DNA from: an uncultured Thalassolituus sp.
GTDB taxonomy: Bacteria; Pseudomonadota; Gammaproteobacteria; Pseudomonadales; Oceanobacteraceae
Length of the DNA stretch: 64,000 nucleotides
Assembly: GCF_950066645.1 (NCBI RefSeq)
Contig: NZ_CATMFB010000015.1
Coordinates: forward strand, 30,036-94,035
Direction of reading: 5' to 3'
This document shows positions 10,219 to 19,081 of the stretch, one piece after another. The translations under genes were made by a program, and so were the position numbers. How positions within the stretch are numbered: position 1 is the first letter of the stretch; each line of letters begins with the position of its first letter. The notes beneath the pieces are model-generated. The model did no database searches and was not told the origin of the DNA. It saw only the letters and a program-made list of their open reading frames with translations.

Positions 10219-10666
10219 GACAAAAGAACAGGTAGACTGTCTTCTTATCCCATTAAAAGATCGCAATCTGGTTGTGCCTAATGTGACCGTTGCTGAGGTG
10301 ATTCCGTTTTCGCATCTGCTGACAACCAATGCCAGCACCGACTGGATTCTTGGTCGCCTTGACTGGCGTGGGACTCTGGTACCAGCACTCTGTTTCGAGC
10401 TACTTAATGGTAACCCGGCTCCCGCACCGAATCCGGATGCCCGCTTCATCATTGTCAACGGGATCAGCGACCACCCTCAGATGCCCTTCTACGCGATTCT
10501 GGTTCAGGGGATTCCGAAGCTGATGCATCTCACCGAAGGCGACCTGCAGAAAGTCGACGCCGTCGGGATGGGAGAGTTTGACCAGCTTGCTGTATCTATT
10601 GATGGTGTTACCGCGATGATCCCGGATCTGGAACGGGTTGAGAATGTGGTGCTCACTGTTATCTGA
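10190..10666 (+). CDS. chpC: ChpC, CheW-like adaptor protein
   Basis: 158 residues forming a single CheW-like beta-barrel domain: VDCLLIPLKDRNLVVPNVTV, then a WRGTLVPALCFE segment where CheW proteins carry their RG-x-x-x-PV motif. CheW-type adaptors couple receptors to CheA kinases. Position last in the pilJ-pilK-chpA-chpB run matches ChpC of Pseudomonas. The start lies inside chpB (29-nt overlap). It ends the operon: 75 nt without a gene follow before the polysaccharide island. Confidence 0.87.
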   Translation: MNQTVTTTDKTKEQVDCLLIPLKDRNLVVPNVTVAEVIPFSHLLTTNASTDWILGRLDWRGTLVPALCFELLNGNPAPAPNPDARFIIVNGISDHPQMPFYAILVQGIPKLMHLTEGDLQKVDAVGMGEFDQLAVSIDGVTAMIPDLERVENVVLTVI

Positions 10667-10741
10667 CCCAGCCCTGTCAGGTTTCCGCAAACCGGTGCTT
10701 GCTGTATAGTCAGCCTCTGCATTAAACAGAGACTCCGGACA

Positions 10742-11560
10742 ATGTTCCAGCTATTACGCCGCCGTCTGCGGGGCCGGAAAACAGCGACAGATATCCAACC
10801 TTTCAGCCGTTCACCGGCTGAGATTCCCTACCGCCAGGCCGAAACAATTGTGACTTTGGTGCCACCGGAGCGCTGTCGCAGTAATTTTCTCGGATACCCT
10901 GTCCAGGACAGTCCATTCGTGCGGATTCTCACCCGTGATGATTCTGGTTACGAAGGCAGTGCTCTGGAAACCTTTTATCAGACATTTCAACCGGAGACGG
11001 TCGGTGAACTTCTGGGGCTGAAGACCAGTGCAATCGCATCACTGCCAGCGATGTCTGCTGTAATGCCGTGGTGGAACCGCCATCCGGAGCAACGTCTTGA
11101 GCAGGTAGCCGTAAAGTCGGGCAACGGACGTTTTCTGGGTAAGGAAGCGATTAAGCTGGGTGCATCAGAGCAGACAGATTTCGGTTGGCAGTATTATGGT
11201 CCGGTAAGTACCCCAGTCGGGAAAATGGAATACGAGCGCCAGGTGTCGGTATTCCGGAGCATTCGCGAGCAAGGGTTCCGGCCAACGTCAGCGACCCAGA
11301 TTCACGGTGAGTTTCTGGTCAGTGGAGAGGATTGGGTCTGGGTGAATATCGGCGGAAAACACCGTCTGAATTCATTGGTTGCTTTGGGGAGTCCGGATAT
11401 TCAGGTTTCCGCAAAAGGTAAGTACGGCCCGGTGATTATCCGTCGTAGCGAGTCTTCCATCTGGCCAAACGTGCAGAATGGTCTGTTTGATGAAGCAGAA
11501 GCGCTTGAATTATTCGATCGGATACTTGCGGGCCGTGGTCCGGAGATGAAAACGCAATGA
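10742..11560 (+). CDS. Protein of unknown function at the head of the polysaccharide island
   Basis: 272 residues, not recognised as a named family. No signal peptide or membrane segment; the N-terminus is basic (LLRRRLRGRK). Near residues 185-220 the sequence HGEFLVSGEDWVWVNIGG followed by KHRLNSLVALG resembles the substrate-loop pattern of ParB/sulfiredoxin-fold proteins (xxGxHRxxA), a weak fold hint only. It overlaps the next gene by four bases (ATGA), so it is part of the same transcription unit as the pyruvyl-transferase-like gene. A cytoplasmic role in surface glycan synthesis is inferred from context alone. Confidence 0.8.
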   Translation: MFQLLRRRLRGRKTATDIQPFSRSPAEIPYRQAETIVTLVPPERCRSNFLGYPVQDSPFVRILTRDDSGYEGSALETFYQTFQPETVGELLGLKTSAIASLPAMSAVMPWWNRHPEQRLEQVAVKSGNGRFLGKEAIKLGASEQTDFGWQYYGPVSTPVGKMEYERQVSVFRSIREQGFRPTSATQIHGEFLVSGEDWVWVNIGGKHRLNSLVALGSPDIQVSAKGKYGPVIIRRSESSIWPNVQNGLFDEAEALELFDRILAGRGPEMKTQ

Positions 11561-12573
11561 GAGTTGCCGTTATAAATGATACCCGTTCAACTCACCATTT
11601 TGGCTGCATGCTGGTTATGGAAAATCTCCTGCGTCTGTTGAGTGATCAGGATGTGGACGTGGTGTGGACCTGGCCAGTAAGTGTTGACTGGCGTCGCCAT
11701 AAAAGGCGGATTCTCAGTATGCCAGCCGTTGATGCGATTATTATCAATGGCGAAGGCACAATTCATCATAACGATAGCCGGCGGTTTTCTCAGGCTCTGA
11801 TTGATATGGTGGACTTTGCTGCAGACACTTTAAAAGTCCCTTGTTACCTGCTCAATGCCACCCTGCATAAAAATACCACTGCTGCCTATCAGAGTCTGGG
11901 AAGGGCCCGGGCCATCTATGTGCGCGACCGTGGTAGCCTCAAAGAACTGCAGGAGTTCGGGGGGCTGACTGGTGCGTATGTGCCGGACCTGACGTTTGCA
12001 TCAAATGTGTCACACAGCCGCGATCGAAGTGAATGCGACCGGACTCTGGTGATAGACAGTGCAGTTAAAGAAGACAGTCGGTTTCTTGAAGCTTATGCCA
12101 GTGATAATGGCTTTGATTTTCGCTCAATGGTCGTTGCCCGTCCTTCAAATGCTCGTTTCTTGCGTAGTCCGAGACCTTGGGTAAAGAATGTCATTAAGTG
12201 GCTGAAGTCGGACAGAAAACTGGCAACGGATGCTGGAAGTTATATTCGTTATCTCCAGGGTTACGGAATGGTCATTACCGGTCGATATCACACGGTGACC
12301 ATGTGCCTGAAGAACAGGATTCCCTTTATCGCGCTGGAGTCGAATACACCGAAGATCAGATATCTGCTCACTGATGTGCTCGGCGAAGCTGGCCGGTCGT
12401 TGACTGTAAGTGACGTAACATCGGGTATTCCAGAGCGCCTGCGAAGCTTCAACGAGAAGGAACTTGAGGCGATTACTTTATTTACCGCGGATGCGGAAAT
12501 TGCAATAGAGTCGATGATTGCAGATGTCTGCAATGACATCAGTCGTGGTGCACAAGGACGATACGAATACTGA
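11557..12573 (+). CDS. Polysaccharide pyruvyl transferase family protein
   Basis: 338 residues matching the WcaK/CsaB/AmsJ-type polysaccharide pyruvyl transferase fold (PF04230): N-terminal MRVAVINDTRSTHHFGCMLV, INGEGTIHHNDS, and the late segment MVITGRYHTVTMCLKNRIPF followed by ALESNTPKI, the family's GxRFH-type region with variations. Family members attach ketal pyruvate to sugars from phosphoenolpyruvate, but many homologues in LPS clusters have no tested activity. It overlaps the preceding unknown gene by 4 nt and the kinase ATG follows one base after its stop. Confidence 0.82.
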   Translation: MRVAVINDTRSTHHFGCMLVMENLLRLLSDQDVDVVWTWPVSVDWRRHKRRILSMPAVDAIIINGEGTIHHNDSRRFSQALIDMVDFAADTLKVPCYLLNATLHKNTTAAYQSLGRARAIYVRDRGSLKELQEFGGLTGAYVPDLTFASNVSHSRDRSECDRTLVIDSAVKEDSRFLEAYASDNGFDFRSMVVARPSNARFLRSPRPWVKNVIKWLKSDRKLATDAGSYIRYLQGYGMVITGRYHTVTMCLKNRIPFIALESNTPKIRYLLTDVLGEAGRSLTVSDVTSGIPERLRSFNEKELEAITLFTADAEIAIESMIADVCNDISRGAQGRYEY

Positions 12574-12574
12574 T

Positions 12575-13579
12575 ATGAAAAGAAACTGGCTCAGGACGGC
12601 CAGGGCGATCGCCCGTGTTCATAGTATCTGCAATGAAAATTCGATCAACCCACGCATTCTGCTGGATGTGCTCGGTGAGGCGTCTGGTCAGTTACGGATT
12701 ACAACTCTTAATCTTGAGTATGCCGAATTAGGTGGTGTTAATAACCAGGGCATGTTTCTCCATTATGGAGATTCAGGTCGTACGCCGCTCGCTCTTTCTA
12801 AAATACAGGCACCGGAGCTGGCAGAGAGAGAGTTCCGCTTTATCCGCTGGTCAGATGAGCAGGGTGAAAAACTGACGGCAGAGCCAGTGTATTATCGTCA
12901 GCTCAGCAGCGACCTGGCTGTGACCAGCAGTACCTTTCTGCAACAGCCTTCCCGGTATCTGCCATCTGCGATTCATGCACTGCATTGGCGGCTTATGCAG
13001 GTGAATGATTATGAAAACGCCTTAGGTGACAGCACTACTTTGCGGGCTCAGGTCCGGCCTGATACGAACATACGTAAAGTACTTCATCATCTTGTCAGTG
13101 AAGAGCGCGCCGGGAAAGCATTGGACTTTATCGGGACTTTTCTTGAAGAACGACGGGCGATACTGGGACAACGTGTTCGAGAGCGCATTATGCTAGTCGC
13201 GCGTACTGTCATGCGTGACTGGGAGGCGTTGTTTGAGCGTGAAGCAGGGCTGGTTCATGGTGACTTCAAACGTCAGAATATTCTTTCTGTTTCAGATTTT
13301 GATTACCGATTGATTGACCTTCAGTACTATCTGGTAGGTATCCGCAGTTGGGATCTGGCTTTTTATTATTCCAAATATGAAGAAGGATTTACCTACGCAT
13401 TAATGGATTATCGTGGGGCAAACCGTATTCTGCGTACGTCAGACGAATCTCTGTTTGTGTTCCTTTACTTAATAGCCTCTTCACTGAAGATAAAGCCAAA
13501 ACATAGAGAGCAGGTCATCAGAAGAAAGCTTCTGCCTGCGCTCAGCTACTTCGAATACCAGGGAATCTATGCAGCCTGA
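12575..13579 (+). CDS. Aminoglycoside phosphotransferase/LPS-kinase-like protein
   Basis: 334 residues. The kinase catalytic loop HGDFKRQN (about residues 228-235) and the metal-binding LIDLQYYLVG are the Brenner-type motifs of the APH/choline kinase/WaaP superfamily. The Gly-rich loop at the N-terminus is not obvious. In this neighbourhood it most likely phosphorylates a core or Kdo sugar, which is inference. ATG 12575 is taken as the start because it follows the upstream stop by one base and gives a normal N-terminus (MKRNWLRTARAIARVH); an in-frame ATG at 12518 would sit inside the preceding gene. It overlaps the following glycosyltransferase by 11 nt. Confidence 0.8.
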   Translation: MKRNWLRTARAIARVHSICNENSINPRILLDVLGEASGQLRITTLNLEYAELGGVNNQGMFLHYGDSGRTPLALSKIQAPELAEREFRFIRWSDEQGEKLTAEPVYYRQLSSDLAVTSSTFLQQPSRYLPSAIHALHWRLMQVNDYENALGDSTTLRAQVRPDTNIRKVLHHLVSEERAGKALDFIGTFLEERRAILGQRVRERIMLVARTVMRDWEALFEREAGLVHGDFKRQNILSVSDFDYRLIDLQYYLVGIRSWDLAFYYSKYEEGFTYALMDYRGANRILRTSDESLFVFLYLIASSLKIKPKHREQVIRRKLLPALSYFEYQGIYAA

Positions 13580-14657
13580 GAAACAACGTCGTATCGGAAT
13601 TATGGTGACAAGCCTGATGGGCGCCGGTACAGAAAAAACGATACTGACACTGGCAGAAGCTCTGGTCAGGGAAGGGGCACTGGTTGACCTATACGTCTTG
13701 CGCGATCATCGCGATTACACCCCTCAGGCGGGTGTGAACTGTATCTGGCTGAAAACATCGTCAAATCGTGAGGCCAGAGTCCGTCTGAAGAAGAGCATCG
13801 CTGAGAAAGGCAAGGATTACTACGATCTCTTTGTTATCAGTAATGCCAAGTATTACCCCGTGGTACCAGTCGCTAATAAAGTCTGCTCCGTGCACATTAC
13901 TCCGACAGCGTGGATTACTGATGGCCCTCGTTGGAAGTTCTGGAGTCGCGCACGGAAAATCCGCAATCTTCGTAAGAAGTTTGCCGCGCGCCCTGTGATC
14001 GCTCTGTCGGGAGGCATCAGAAATGATCTGATTAATAATCTTAAAGTGCCTCCTGAAAATGTGAGACAGATTGTTAACCCGTTCGATCTGGACGCGATAC
14101 GGACCGCTGCCGCAGCCGAGGGTGATTTACCAGAAGGACGTTATATTGTTTCTATCGCCTCTCTGAATGTGCGTAAGCGTCATGCAGATACCATCCGGGC
14201 ACTGGGGCGTATGCAGAATAAAGAGGTATCACTGGTACTGGTTGGCCGTGGCAAAGATGAGAGTAACCTCAGGGCATTAGCCAAAGATCTGGGCTTGCAG
14301 GAGCGGGTCATTTTCTGGGGCTGGGATGGAAATCCATATCGCCTTCTGAAGCATGCTGCGCTGTCGGTGCTCGCATCTGAGGCTGAGGGGTCACCGCGGG
14401 CTTTGATTGAGTCGCTTCTGGTTGGCACTCCTGCTGTCGCCACAGACTGCCCTTCTGGGCCATCTGAAATACTGATCGATGAGCTGGCACCTTTTCTGGT
14501 GCCTGTAGGCGATGTGGAAGCTCTGGCGCTTGCGATGGACCAGGCGTTGCGTGACTATCCGGAAATCCCTGCCTGGATAGGAGAGCGCTTTGATTCTGCC
14601 GAGGTCGCCAGACGTTATCTGGCGTTACTCGAAGACGATGGTGTTTCTGATCGGTAA
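13569..14657 (+). CDS. GT4-family glycosyltransferase
   Basis: 362 residues, GT-B fold. The N-terminal domain opens with IGIMVTSLMGAGTEKTILTL (the GG-type acceptor loop). The C-terminal donor domain has YIVSIASLNVRKRH, LVGRGKDESNLRALAKDLGL and the E-x7-E motif SEAEGSPRALIESLLVGTP, which binds the nucleotide sugar in GT4 enzymes. Cytoplasmic, probably adding a sugar to an LPS core or O-unit; donor and acceptor cannot be told from sequence. AGGGA precedes the ATG by 5 nt. The 3' end overlaps the convergent ligase gene by 43 nt. Confidence 0.9.
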   Translation: MQPEKQRRIGIMVTSLMGAGTEKTILTLAEALVREGALVDLYVLRDHRDYTPQAGVNCIWLKTSSNREARVRLKKSIAEKGKDYYDLFVISNAKYYPVVPVANKVCSVHITPTAWITDGPRWKFWSRARKIRNLRKKFAARPVIALSGGIRNDLINNLKVPPENVRQIVNPFDLDAIRTAAAAEGDLPEGRYIVSIASLNVRKRHADTIRALGRMQNKEVSLVLVGRGKDESNLRALAKDLGLQERVIFWGWDGNPYRLLKHAALSVLASEAEGSPRALIESLLVGTPAVATDCPSGPSEILIDELAPFLVPVGDVEALALAMDQALRDYPEIPAWIGERFDSAEVARRYLALLEDDGVSDR

Positions 14658-15889
14658 GCTGAGAACTGCAGAAGCAGAAATACGACTGAGAGCATCAGTG
14701 TCAGAGAGGTTGCCCGGATCGAAGGGGTGTTAGTCAATCCGTTCAGCAGATAAATAACGGAGACTGCAATCATTGCTTGGGGAACAACCTCTTTACGGGC
14801 CTTAAGAGCCCATATCAGCGGATAAACAGCGAACGCCATAAAGAGTAATCCGAGTGGGATCCCCATCCAGGTTATGGCGTTGACAACATCATTGTGAAGG
14901 TGGATGAAATCCGTTGCTTCAGGGTGCATATAGTCCTGCTGCTCCTGATTCCGGGCTTTAAAATGATCATTCTGCTGCCCGACACCAACCCCACTTATTG
15001 GATGTTCTATTATCAGGTCTTTAGCGCCTTTCCACATCTCAAATCTTAAGCCCAGCGAGCTATTAGTGACATTGGTCGAGACGTTATTGAATCCGTCTGT
15101 CAGTCTCGAAAATATTGAAGACTGAATAACAGCAAAGCTGCTTGTCAGACAAAGCAGTATGATTATTACAAAGGTTTTAAGCAGACCAAAATGTCTTGCA
15201 CTGATCAGACTCACGGTGATGAATGAGACCAGAAGAATAGAAAGCAGTGGCCCACGACTGCCACTCAGAATAATTGCCCAGACGCCAAGGACGGTTGCGA
15301 GAAAACTGAGGACCAGGAGAATAGGATGCTTTAATGGCTTCATAGTCATCATAAGAATCACCCCCGTAGCATTCAGAATCGCCAGGTTAGTGCCATAAAT
15401 TATCTGTAATGCGATATTTCCACTAGTTCGGTAGTGCGGAGGTCTGTCAGCATACTGATCAATAATTCCGGGAATTGCCATACATACAGCCGCAACTGGT
15501 ACTGCCCAGCGGAATAGTTGAAAGGTACGCTTATCTACTGCAGCAACAGGTAAGATAAGTGCAAAGCATATCGCAGGGGTTACGAAGTCTTTCCGGAACC
15601 TGGCTGACATGAATGTGTCGGACAGAGAAGTTTCCACCAGAACTATTGAGGCAGATAAGAGCAGAAGGGTACTCAATATTATGCGGGGGTCTTTCAGGTC
15701 AATATCAATCGGAAGACTATTCTTTTTAGTGAAACAGAGAACCCCAGCCCGTAGCCAGGTAACCAGTGCCACAAGTGCAGACAAATGCAGTAACGTTTTG
15801 GTGATCTGGTAGTTCAACCCGTACGCCACCAGCCCCGCCAGCATCAGATAAGAAATCAGTCTGCCACTGACAGTAAATGAGTGGGTCAT
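14615..15889 (-). CDS. O-antigen ligase / Wzy-type polytopic membrane protein
   Basis: 424 residues with about eleven hydrophobic segments and one larger periplasmic loop, as in the Wzy_C/WaaL family (PF04932). Markers: ILSGSRGPLLSILLVSF, HPISGVGVGQQNDHF and FIHLHNDVVNAITWMGIPLG, the last carrying the HND/HNxx motif where WaaL has its catalytic His. It would join an undecaprenol-linked glycan to lipid A-core, or polymerise repeat units; the two roles are hard to separate by sequence. Convergent with the GT4 gene and overlapping the upstream polysialyltransferase-like gene by four bases. Confidence 0.85.
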   Translation of the reverse strand: MTHSFTVSGRLISYLMLAGLVAYGLNYQITKTLLHLSALVALVTWLRAGVLCFTKKNSLPIDIDLKDPRIILSTLLLLSASIVLVETSLSDTFMSARFRKDFVTPAICFALILPVAAVDKRTFQLFRWAVPVAAVCMAIPGIIDQYADRPPHYRTSGNIALQIIYGTNLAILNATGVILMMTMKPLKHPILLVLSFLATVLGVWAIILSGSRGPLLSILLVSFITVSLISARHFGLLKTFVIIILLCLTSSFAVIQSSIFSRLTDGFNNVSTNVTNSSLGLRFEMWKGAKDLIIEHPISGVGVGQQNDHFKARNQEQQDYMHPEATDFIHLHNDVVNAITWMGIPLGLLFMAFAVYPLIWALKARKEVVPQAMIAVSVIYLLNGLTNTPSIRATSLTLMLSVVFLLLQFSAYRSETPSSSSNAR

Positions 15890-16875
15890 ACAATACTTAC
15901 CTCAATGCCTATTTTACGCATCAGATCTGTCAGACTATTACTTTGCTCTGCCAGGCATATCACCTGTAACCGGGGACGTAACCAACGAGCGGTAAGTAAC
16001 GCACTTGATACATCACCGATGACGCAACACTCTGGTTTTAATCCACTCAGGAGCAGCTCGAAAGGAACTCTGGCACTGATTTCTGTTATGTGAGTAGTGT
16101 CTCCCGGGAGTCCGGATTCTGAGCGAGGGTGGCGCTTGATGCCACAGCGTTCGTACTTACTCCCTTCCTGTAGCAGTCGCTGCTCGATCGTTACCGAACG
16201 CACGGATTCGTGTGGAAGGATAATCAGGGCATCCAGCTTTGCGGCCTCTGATAGCGTGTCAGAATAATCAGCACCCAGCGAGGTGAAAGCGGGGTTCGAT
16301 AAGTGATCAGGGATCTGCAGGATCACTTTTTTCTGAAGCTGGGGCACTGCGTGTTCCGGGAACGCAAGGTGAGCCATCTGGATCCAGTCAGATGCACCTA
16401 TTGTCTCAGGTTGTTTCCACCAGAACCCATAGGTCAACTTCTTCAGGAGGTTGTCAACGATGCCATCGCTGAACCAGCGGGTGTTTCTGCCTATGTAGGA
16501 GTATGTGCCATCGTCAATGTAGTGACCTTTCACTGTCGATGGCAGATGGGCCATAAGCCATTGGAACTCAATGCGTCGGTCATTTCCTGTATAGAGATCC
16601 GTAACCCCCGAACTTTTCGCCTGCTGGGATAGCTGTCTGAGAATACGCTTACGCTGTTTCTTCTGCTGCACACTTCTGGCTTGATAGGTGGCGATACGTA
16701 TGTCTCTGAACGGAGAATCAGGCCACGCGAGTACACCCTTAACAAATATTGAGCACTCTGAGGGCTGGTCGATCAGCCAGAGTTCGCAGGTATCATCGGA
16801 AGGTAAGTCGAGAGCGATCATACTGGCGATTACAGTATTAAATGGAGTGGATGCCAGAAAAAGGTGATGGGCCAT
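15886..16875 (-). CDS. Alpha-2,8-polysialyltransferase-family-like glycosyltransferase
   Basis: 329 residues. Resembles the bacterial polysialyltransferase/GT52 group (PF07388-like): an N-terminal Rossmann stretch (HLFLASTPFNTVIASMIAL), the acidic motif YIDDGTYSYIG at residues 119-129, an HP motif in GIKRHPRSESG, and CVIGDVSSALLTARWL, where the family has its nucleotide-contacting Ser pair. Members transfer sialic acid or related nonulosonates, but no CMP-sialate biosynthesis genes are in this window, so the donor is open. Pairs with the KpsC/KpsS-like gene 11 nt upstream and the ligase gene downstream (4-nt overlap). Confidence 0.68.
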   Translation of the reverse strand: MAHHLFLASTPFNTVIASMIALDLPSDDTCELWLIDQPSECSIFVKGVLAWPDSPFRDIRIATYQARSVQQKKQRKRILRQLSQQAKSSGVTDLYTGNDRRIEFQWLMAHLPSTVKGHYIDDGTYSYIGRNTRWFSDGIVDNLLKKLTYGFWWKQPETIGASDWIQMAHLAFPEHAVPQLQKKVILQIPDHLSNPAFTSLGADYSDTLSEAAKLDALIILPHESVRSVTIEQRLLQEGSKYERCGIKRHPRSESGLPGDTTHITEISARVPFELLLSGLKPECCVIGDVSSALLTARWLRPRLQVICLAEQSNSLTDLMRKIGIEVSIV

Positions 16876-16886
16876 GATCAGTAATA

Positions 16887-18014
16887 TCAGCGTATAAATG
16901 AAAGAATACGGGAGGCCATCGAGTCCAGGTGGTGGTCGTCAGGATTCTGCCAACTTCCCGGTACAATATGCTCATCCCTGATATGTGTCAGAAAAGCATT
17001 ACGTAAGTTCTGATCAGGCTGCCAGTCCGCTATCTTTCTGAGGGCGCTTTCGAGACTCTGCTGCCTTTTTGCTCTGAGTGTCAGTCCGTCAATTCCATAG
17101 AATGCCTGCCCAAGAACGATGAGCTTTTTGTTCATAAGAATTGCTTCCATACCGACTGAGGAATTGATGGTGCATACGGCATCGGCATGTCCGATCAGAA
17201 CAGGGGTTGGAGTGTCCGTTTCAATGTGCAGGCGTCCTCCACGTTCATTGATGTCTTCAATGAGATCACTGTAGTCCTGTTCGCACGCCGGATGAGGCTT
17301 AAAAACAATGTGTGGCATTGCATCCCCGAGTGCTTTTTCGGCCTGTTCAAAATGTTTTACCATTTCAAACATGTTTTTAAGCCAGGGGGAGAACATAACA
17401 ATCTGGCTATCAGTATTCACCTGAAAGGGAACAAATATATAAGAATCCGGAAGTTTGTCCGGGCGGGCGTCTGGGCAGGATGTTACCGAAAATTCCTCGC
17501 AGAAGGTCTTAAAGGTTGCTGGTTCGCGTGGCACCGAGTTCAGATAATTGATGCCCTGAGGATCCAGTGTGGTGGTCCCGGGGAACAGTCCACGCTCGAT
17601 AAACATGGCGGGTATACCGAGATCCCGGGCAGCGATGACCGCAATCCGTTGTCGGAATTTCAGGCCATTCCAGATAACGAGATGAGAGATCCCCCGACTC
17701 TTGAACGTGTAGTAATAGATGCTGTAAAGAACCCTTGCTTCTATTAGTTTAAGGGGAAATAGAATATAGAAACGTTTCCCCCCCGATGCGACGGAGGCGG
17801 GACTGTTCTGCTTAGTACGTACGAAGTCGGCTGCAACCCGGATCAGTGAAGAGCCGGGAATCCGGAACAGGGCGAGCAACCACGCCGGTGTCTGCCAGAG
17901 GTTTTTATACCAGAGTACCGATGTTTCGGTAGCACCTGCGTGTCTCAGATAACCACTGAGCTTATTGGCATAATGGCGATGAGTTTTTCGCGCGGCAAAT
18001 ATCGCGATCTTCAC
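16887..18014 (-). CDS. KpsC/KpsS-like capsule polysaccharide (Kdo-transferase-type) protein
   Basis: 375 residues. Motifs typical of the Capsule_synth family (PF05159): FIERGLFPGTTTLDPQG at residues 139-155, then INYLNSVPR; IVFKPHPACEQDY; and TINSSVGMEAILMNKKLIVLG. In KpsC and KpsS these regions belong to CMP-Kdo transferases that build the poly-Kdo linker of lipid-anchored capsules. This is one domain only, as in KpsS or a single KpsC module, so it may act on an LPS inner core instead. It starts the minus-strand half of the island, 40 nt after the metF stop on the same strand, so read-through from the methionine operon is possible. Confidence 0.78.
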   Translation of the reverse strand: MKIAIFAARKTHRHYANKLSGYLRHAGATETSVLWYKNLWQTPAWLLALFRIPGSSLIRVAADFVRTKQNSPASVASGGKRFYILFPLKLIEARVLYSIYYYTFKSRGISHLVIWNGLKFRQRIAVIAARDLGIPAMFIERGLFPGTTTLDPQGINYLNSVPREPATFKTFCEEFSVTSCPDARPDKLPDSYIFVPFQVNTDSQIVMFSPWLKNMFEMVKHFEQAEKALGDAMPHIVFKPHPACEQDYSDLIEDINERGGRLHIETDTPTPVLIGHADAVCTINSSVGMEAILMNKKLIVLGQAFYGIDGLTLRAKRQQSLESALRKIADWQPDQNLRNAFLTHIRDEHIVPGSWQNPDDHHLDSMASRILSFIR

Positions 18015-18054
18015 AGTGAACGTCCTTTATTTTTGCCGCGTCATTGCTTCCTGA

Positions 18055-18879
18055 TCAGATCAGGTTGCGCCACACCCTGAGGCTTGGCTCTGACTGATTC
18101 AGGGTATAAAAGTGCAGACCCGGCGCTCCTCCATCCAGCAGACGGCGGCAAAGGTCGCTGACAACGTCTTCTCCGAACTGCGTGATACTCGCACTGTCAT
18201 CACCATAAGCTTCTAGCTGCTTACGGATCCAGCGCGGAATCTCGGCACCACAGGCATCTGAGAAGCGGGCAAGCTTACTGTAGTTAGTGATCGGCATGAT
18301 ACCGGGAATAATTGGAATATCCACACCCATATCACGAACCCGGTCGACAAAGTGGAAGTAGCTGTCGGCGTTGAAAAAGTACTGAGTGATCGCGCTGTCT
18401 GCACCGGCCTTCACTTTATTTACAAAGCGCTCCAGATCTTTCTCGAAGCTGGTGGCCTGAGGGTGCATCTCTGGGTAGGCTGCTACTTCCAGAGTGAAGT
18501 GATCGCCCGTTTCTTCGCGAATAAACTCGACCAGCTCATTGGCGTAGCGCAGCTCACTGCTGGCCAGGCCGGCACCGCTTGGCAGATCACCACGCAGAGT
18601 GACGATGCGGTTGATGCCCAGGTCTTTGTACTCGTTCAGTAGTGAACGCAGGTCTTCTTTGCTGTCACCAACGCATGACAGGTGCGGCGCGGCTGCGATA
18701 CCACGCTCCTGAACGGCTTTGACGATGGCGTAGGTGCGGTCGCGGGTAGAACCACCGGCACCGTAAGTCACCGAGAAAAACTCTGGGTTAAAGGCAGCGA
18801 GTTCGTCGCGCACTTTGAGCAGTTTTTCTGTCCCTTCCTCGGTTTTGGTCGGGAAAAATTCAAAACTTAAGGTAGTCAT
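18055..18879 (-). CDS. metF: 5,10-methylenetetrahydrofolate reductase
   Basis: 274 residues, full length for MetF. It reduces methylene-THF to methyl-THF, the methyl donor for methionine synthesis, with FAD. Seen: LSFEFFPTKTEEGTEKL, FFSVTYGAGGSTRDRT, RIVTLRGDLP, AITQYFFNADSYFHFVDR and PIIPGIMPITNYSKL, all MetF signatures. Start taken at ATG 18879 (MTTLSFEFFP), preceded by AAGAGA; a longer frame to 18924 adds 15 residues that do not look like MetF. It is third in the metK-ahcY-metF run, closing the cycle that regenerates methionine from homocysteine. Confidence 0.96.
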   Translation of the reverse strand: MTTLSFEFFPTKTEEGTEKLLKVRDELAAFNPEFFSVTYGAGGSTRDRTYAIVKAVQERGIAAAPHLSCVGDSKEDLRSLLNEYKDLGINRIVTLRGDLPSGAGLASSELRYANELVEFIREETGDHFTLEVAAYPEMHPQATSFEKDLERFVNKVKAGADSAITQYFFNADSYFHFVDRVRDMGVDIPIIPGIMPITNYSKLARFSDACGAEIPRWIRKQLEAYGDDSASITQFGEDVVSDLCRRLLDGGAPGLHFYTLNQSEPSLRVWRNLI

Positions 18880-18992
18880 CTTTACTTCTCTTAATCTGGT
18901 AGAGACGGTGTCTGTTTCTACCAATTATATTGTTCGGGCGTATCAGATCTACAAGGAGCGTTTGCGAAGCAGGCAGAGCAAGGCGAAAAGTG

Positions 18993-19035
18993 GCGCGAAA
19001 ACGCAGCTTACTGGGTGTAAGTGAGTATTTCGCGC
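18993..19035. repeat. Imperfect palindromic intergenic element between ahcY and metF
   Basis: The 202-nt gap between metF and ahcY holds a nested inverted repeat: outer arms GCGCGAAAA (18993-19001) and ATTTCGCGC (19027-19035), inner arms CTTAC (19007-19011) and GTAAG (19017-19021) around a TGGGT loop. It lacks a T-tract, so it is not a simple terminator. Flanking text (CAAGGAGCGTTTGCGAAG, AGGCGAAAAG) is rich in short GCGAA units. It looks like a dispersed intergenic repeat or an RNA processing hairpin; the identity is not established. Confidence 0.55.
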
Positions 19036-19081
19036 AGCTTTTAAACAAAGCTATGCCAATGCAGCTAGCTCCGCTCAAACA

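Noticed and set aside
10742..18014. Prophage or transposon origin of the polysaccharide island
   Set aside because: No integrase, transposase, terminal repeats or tRNA boundary in or next to it.
18994..19021. Rho-independent terminator after ahcY
   Set aside because: The stem is interrupted and no T-tract follows on the minus strand.
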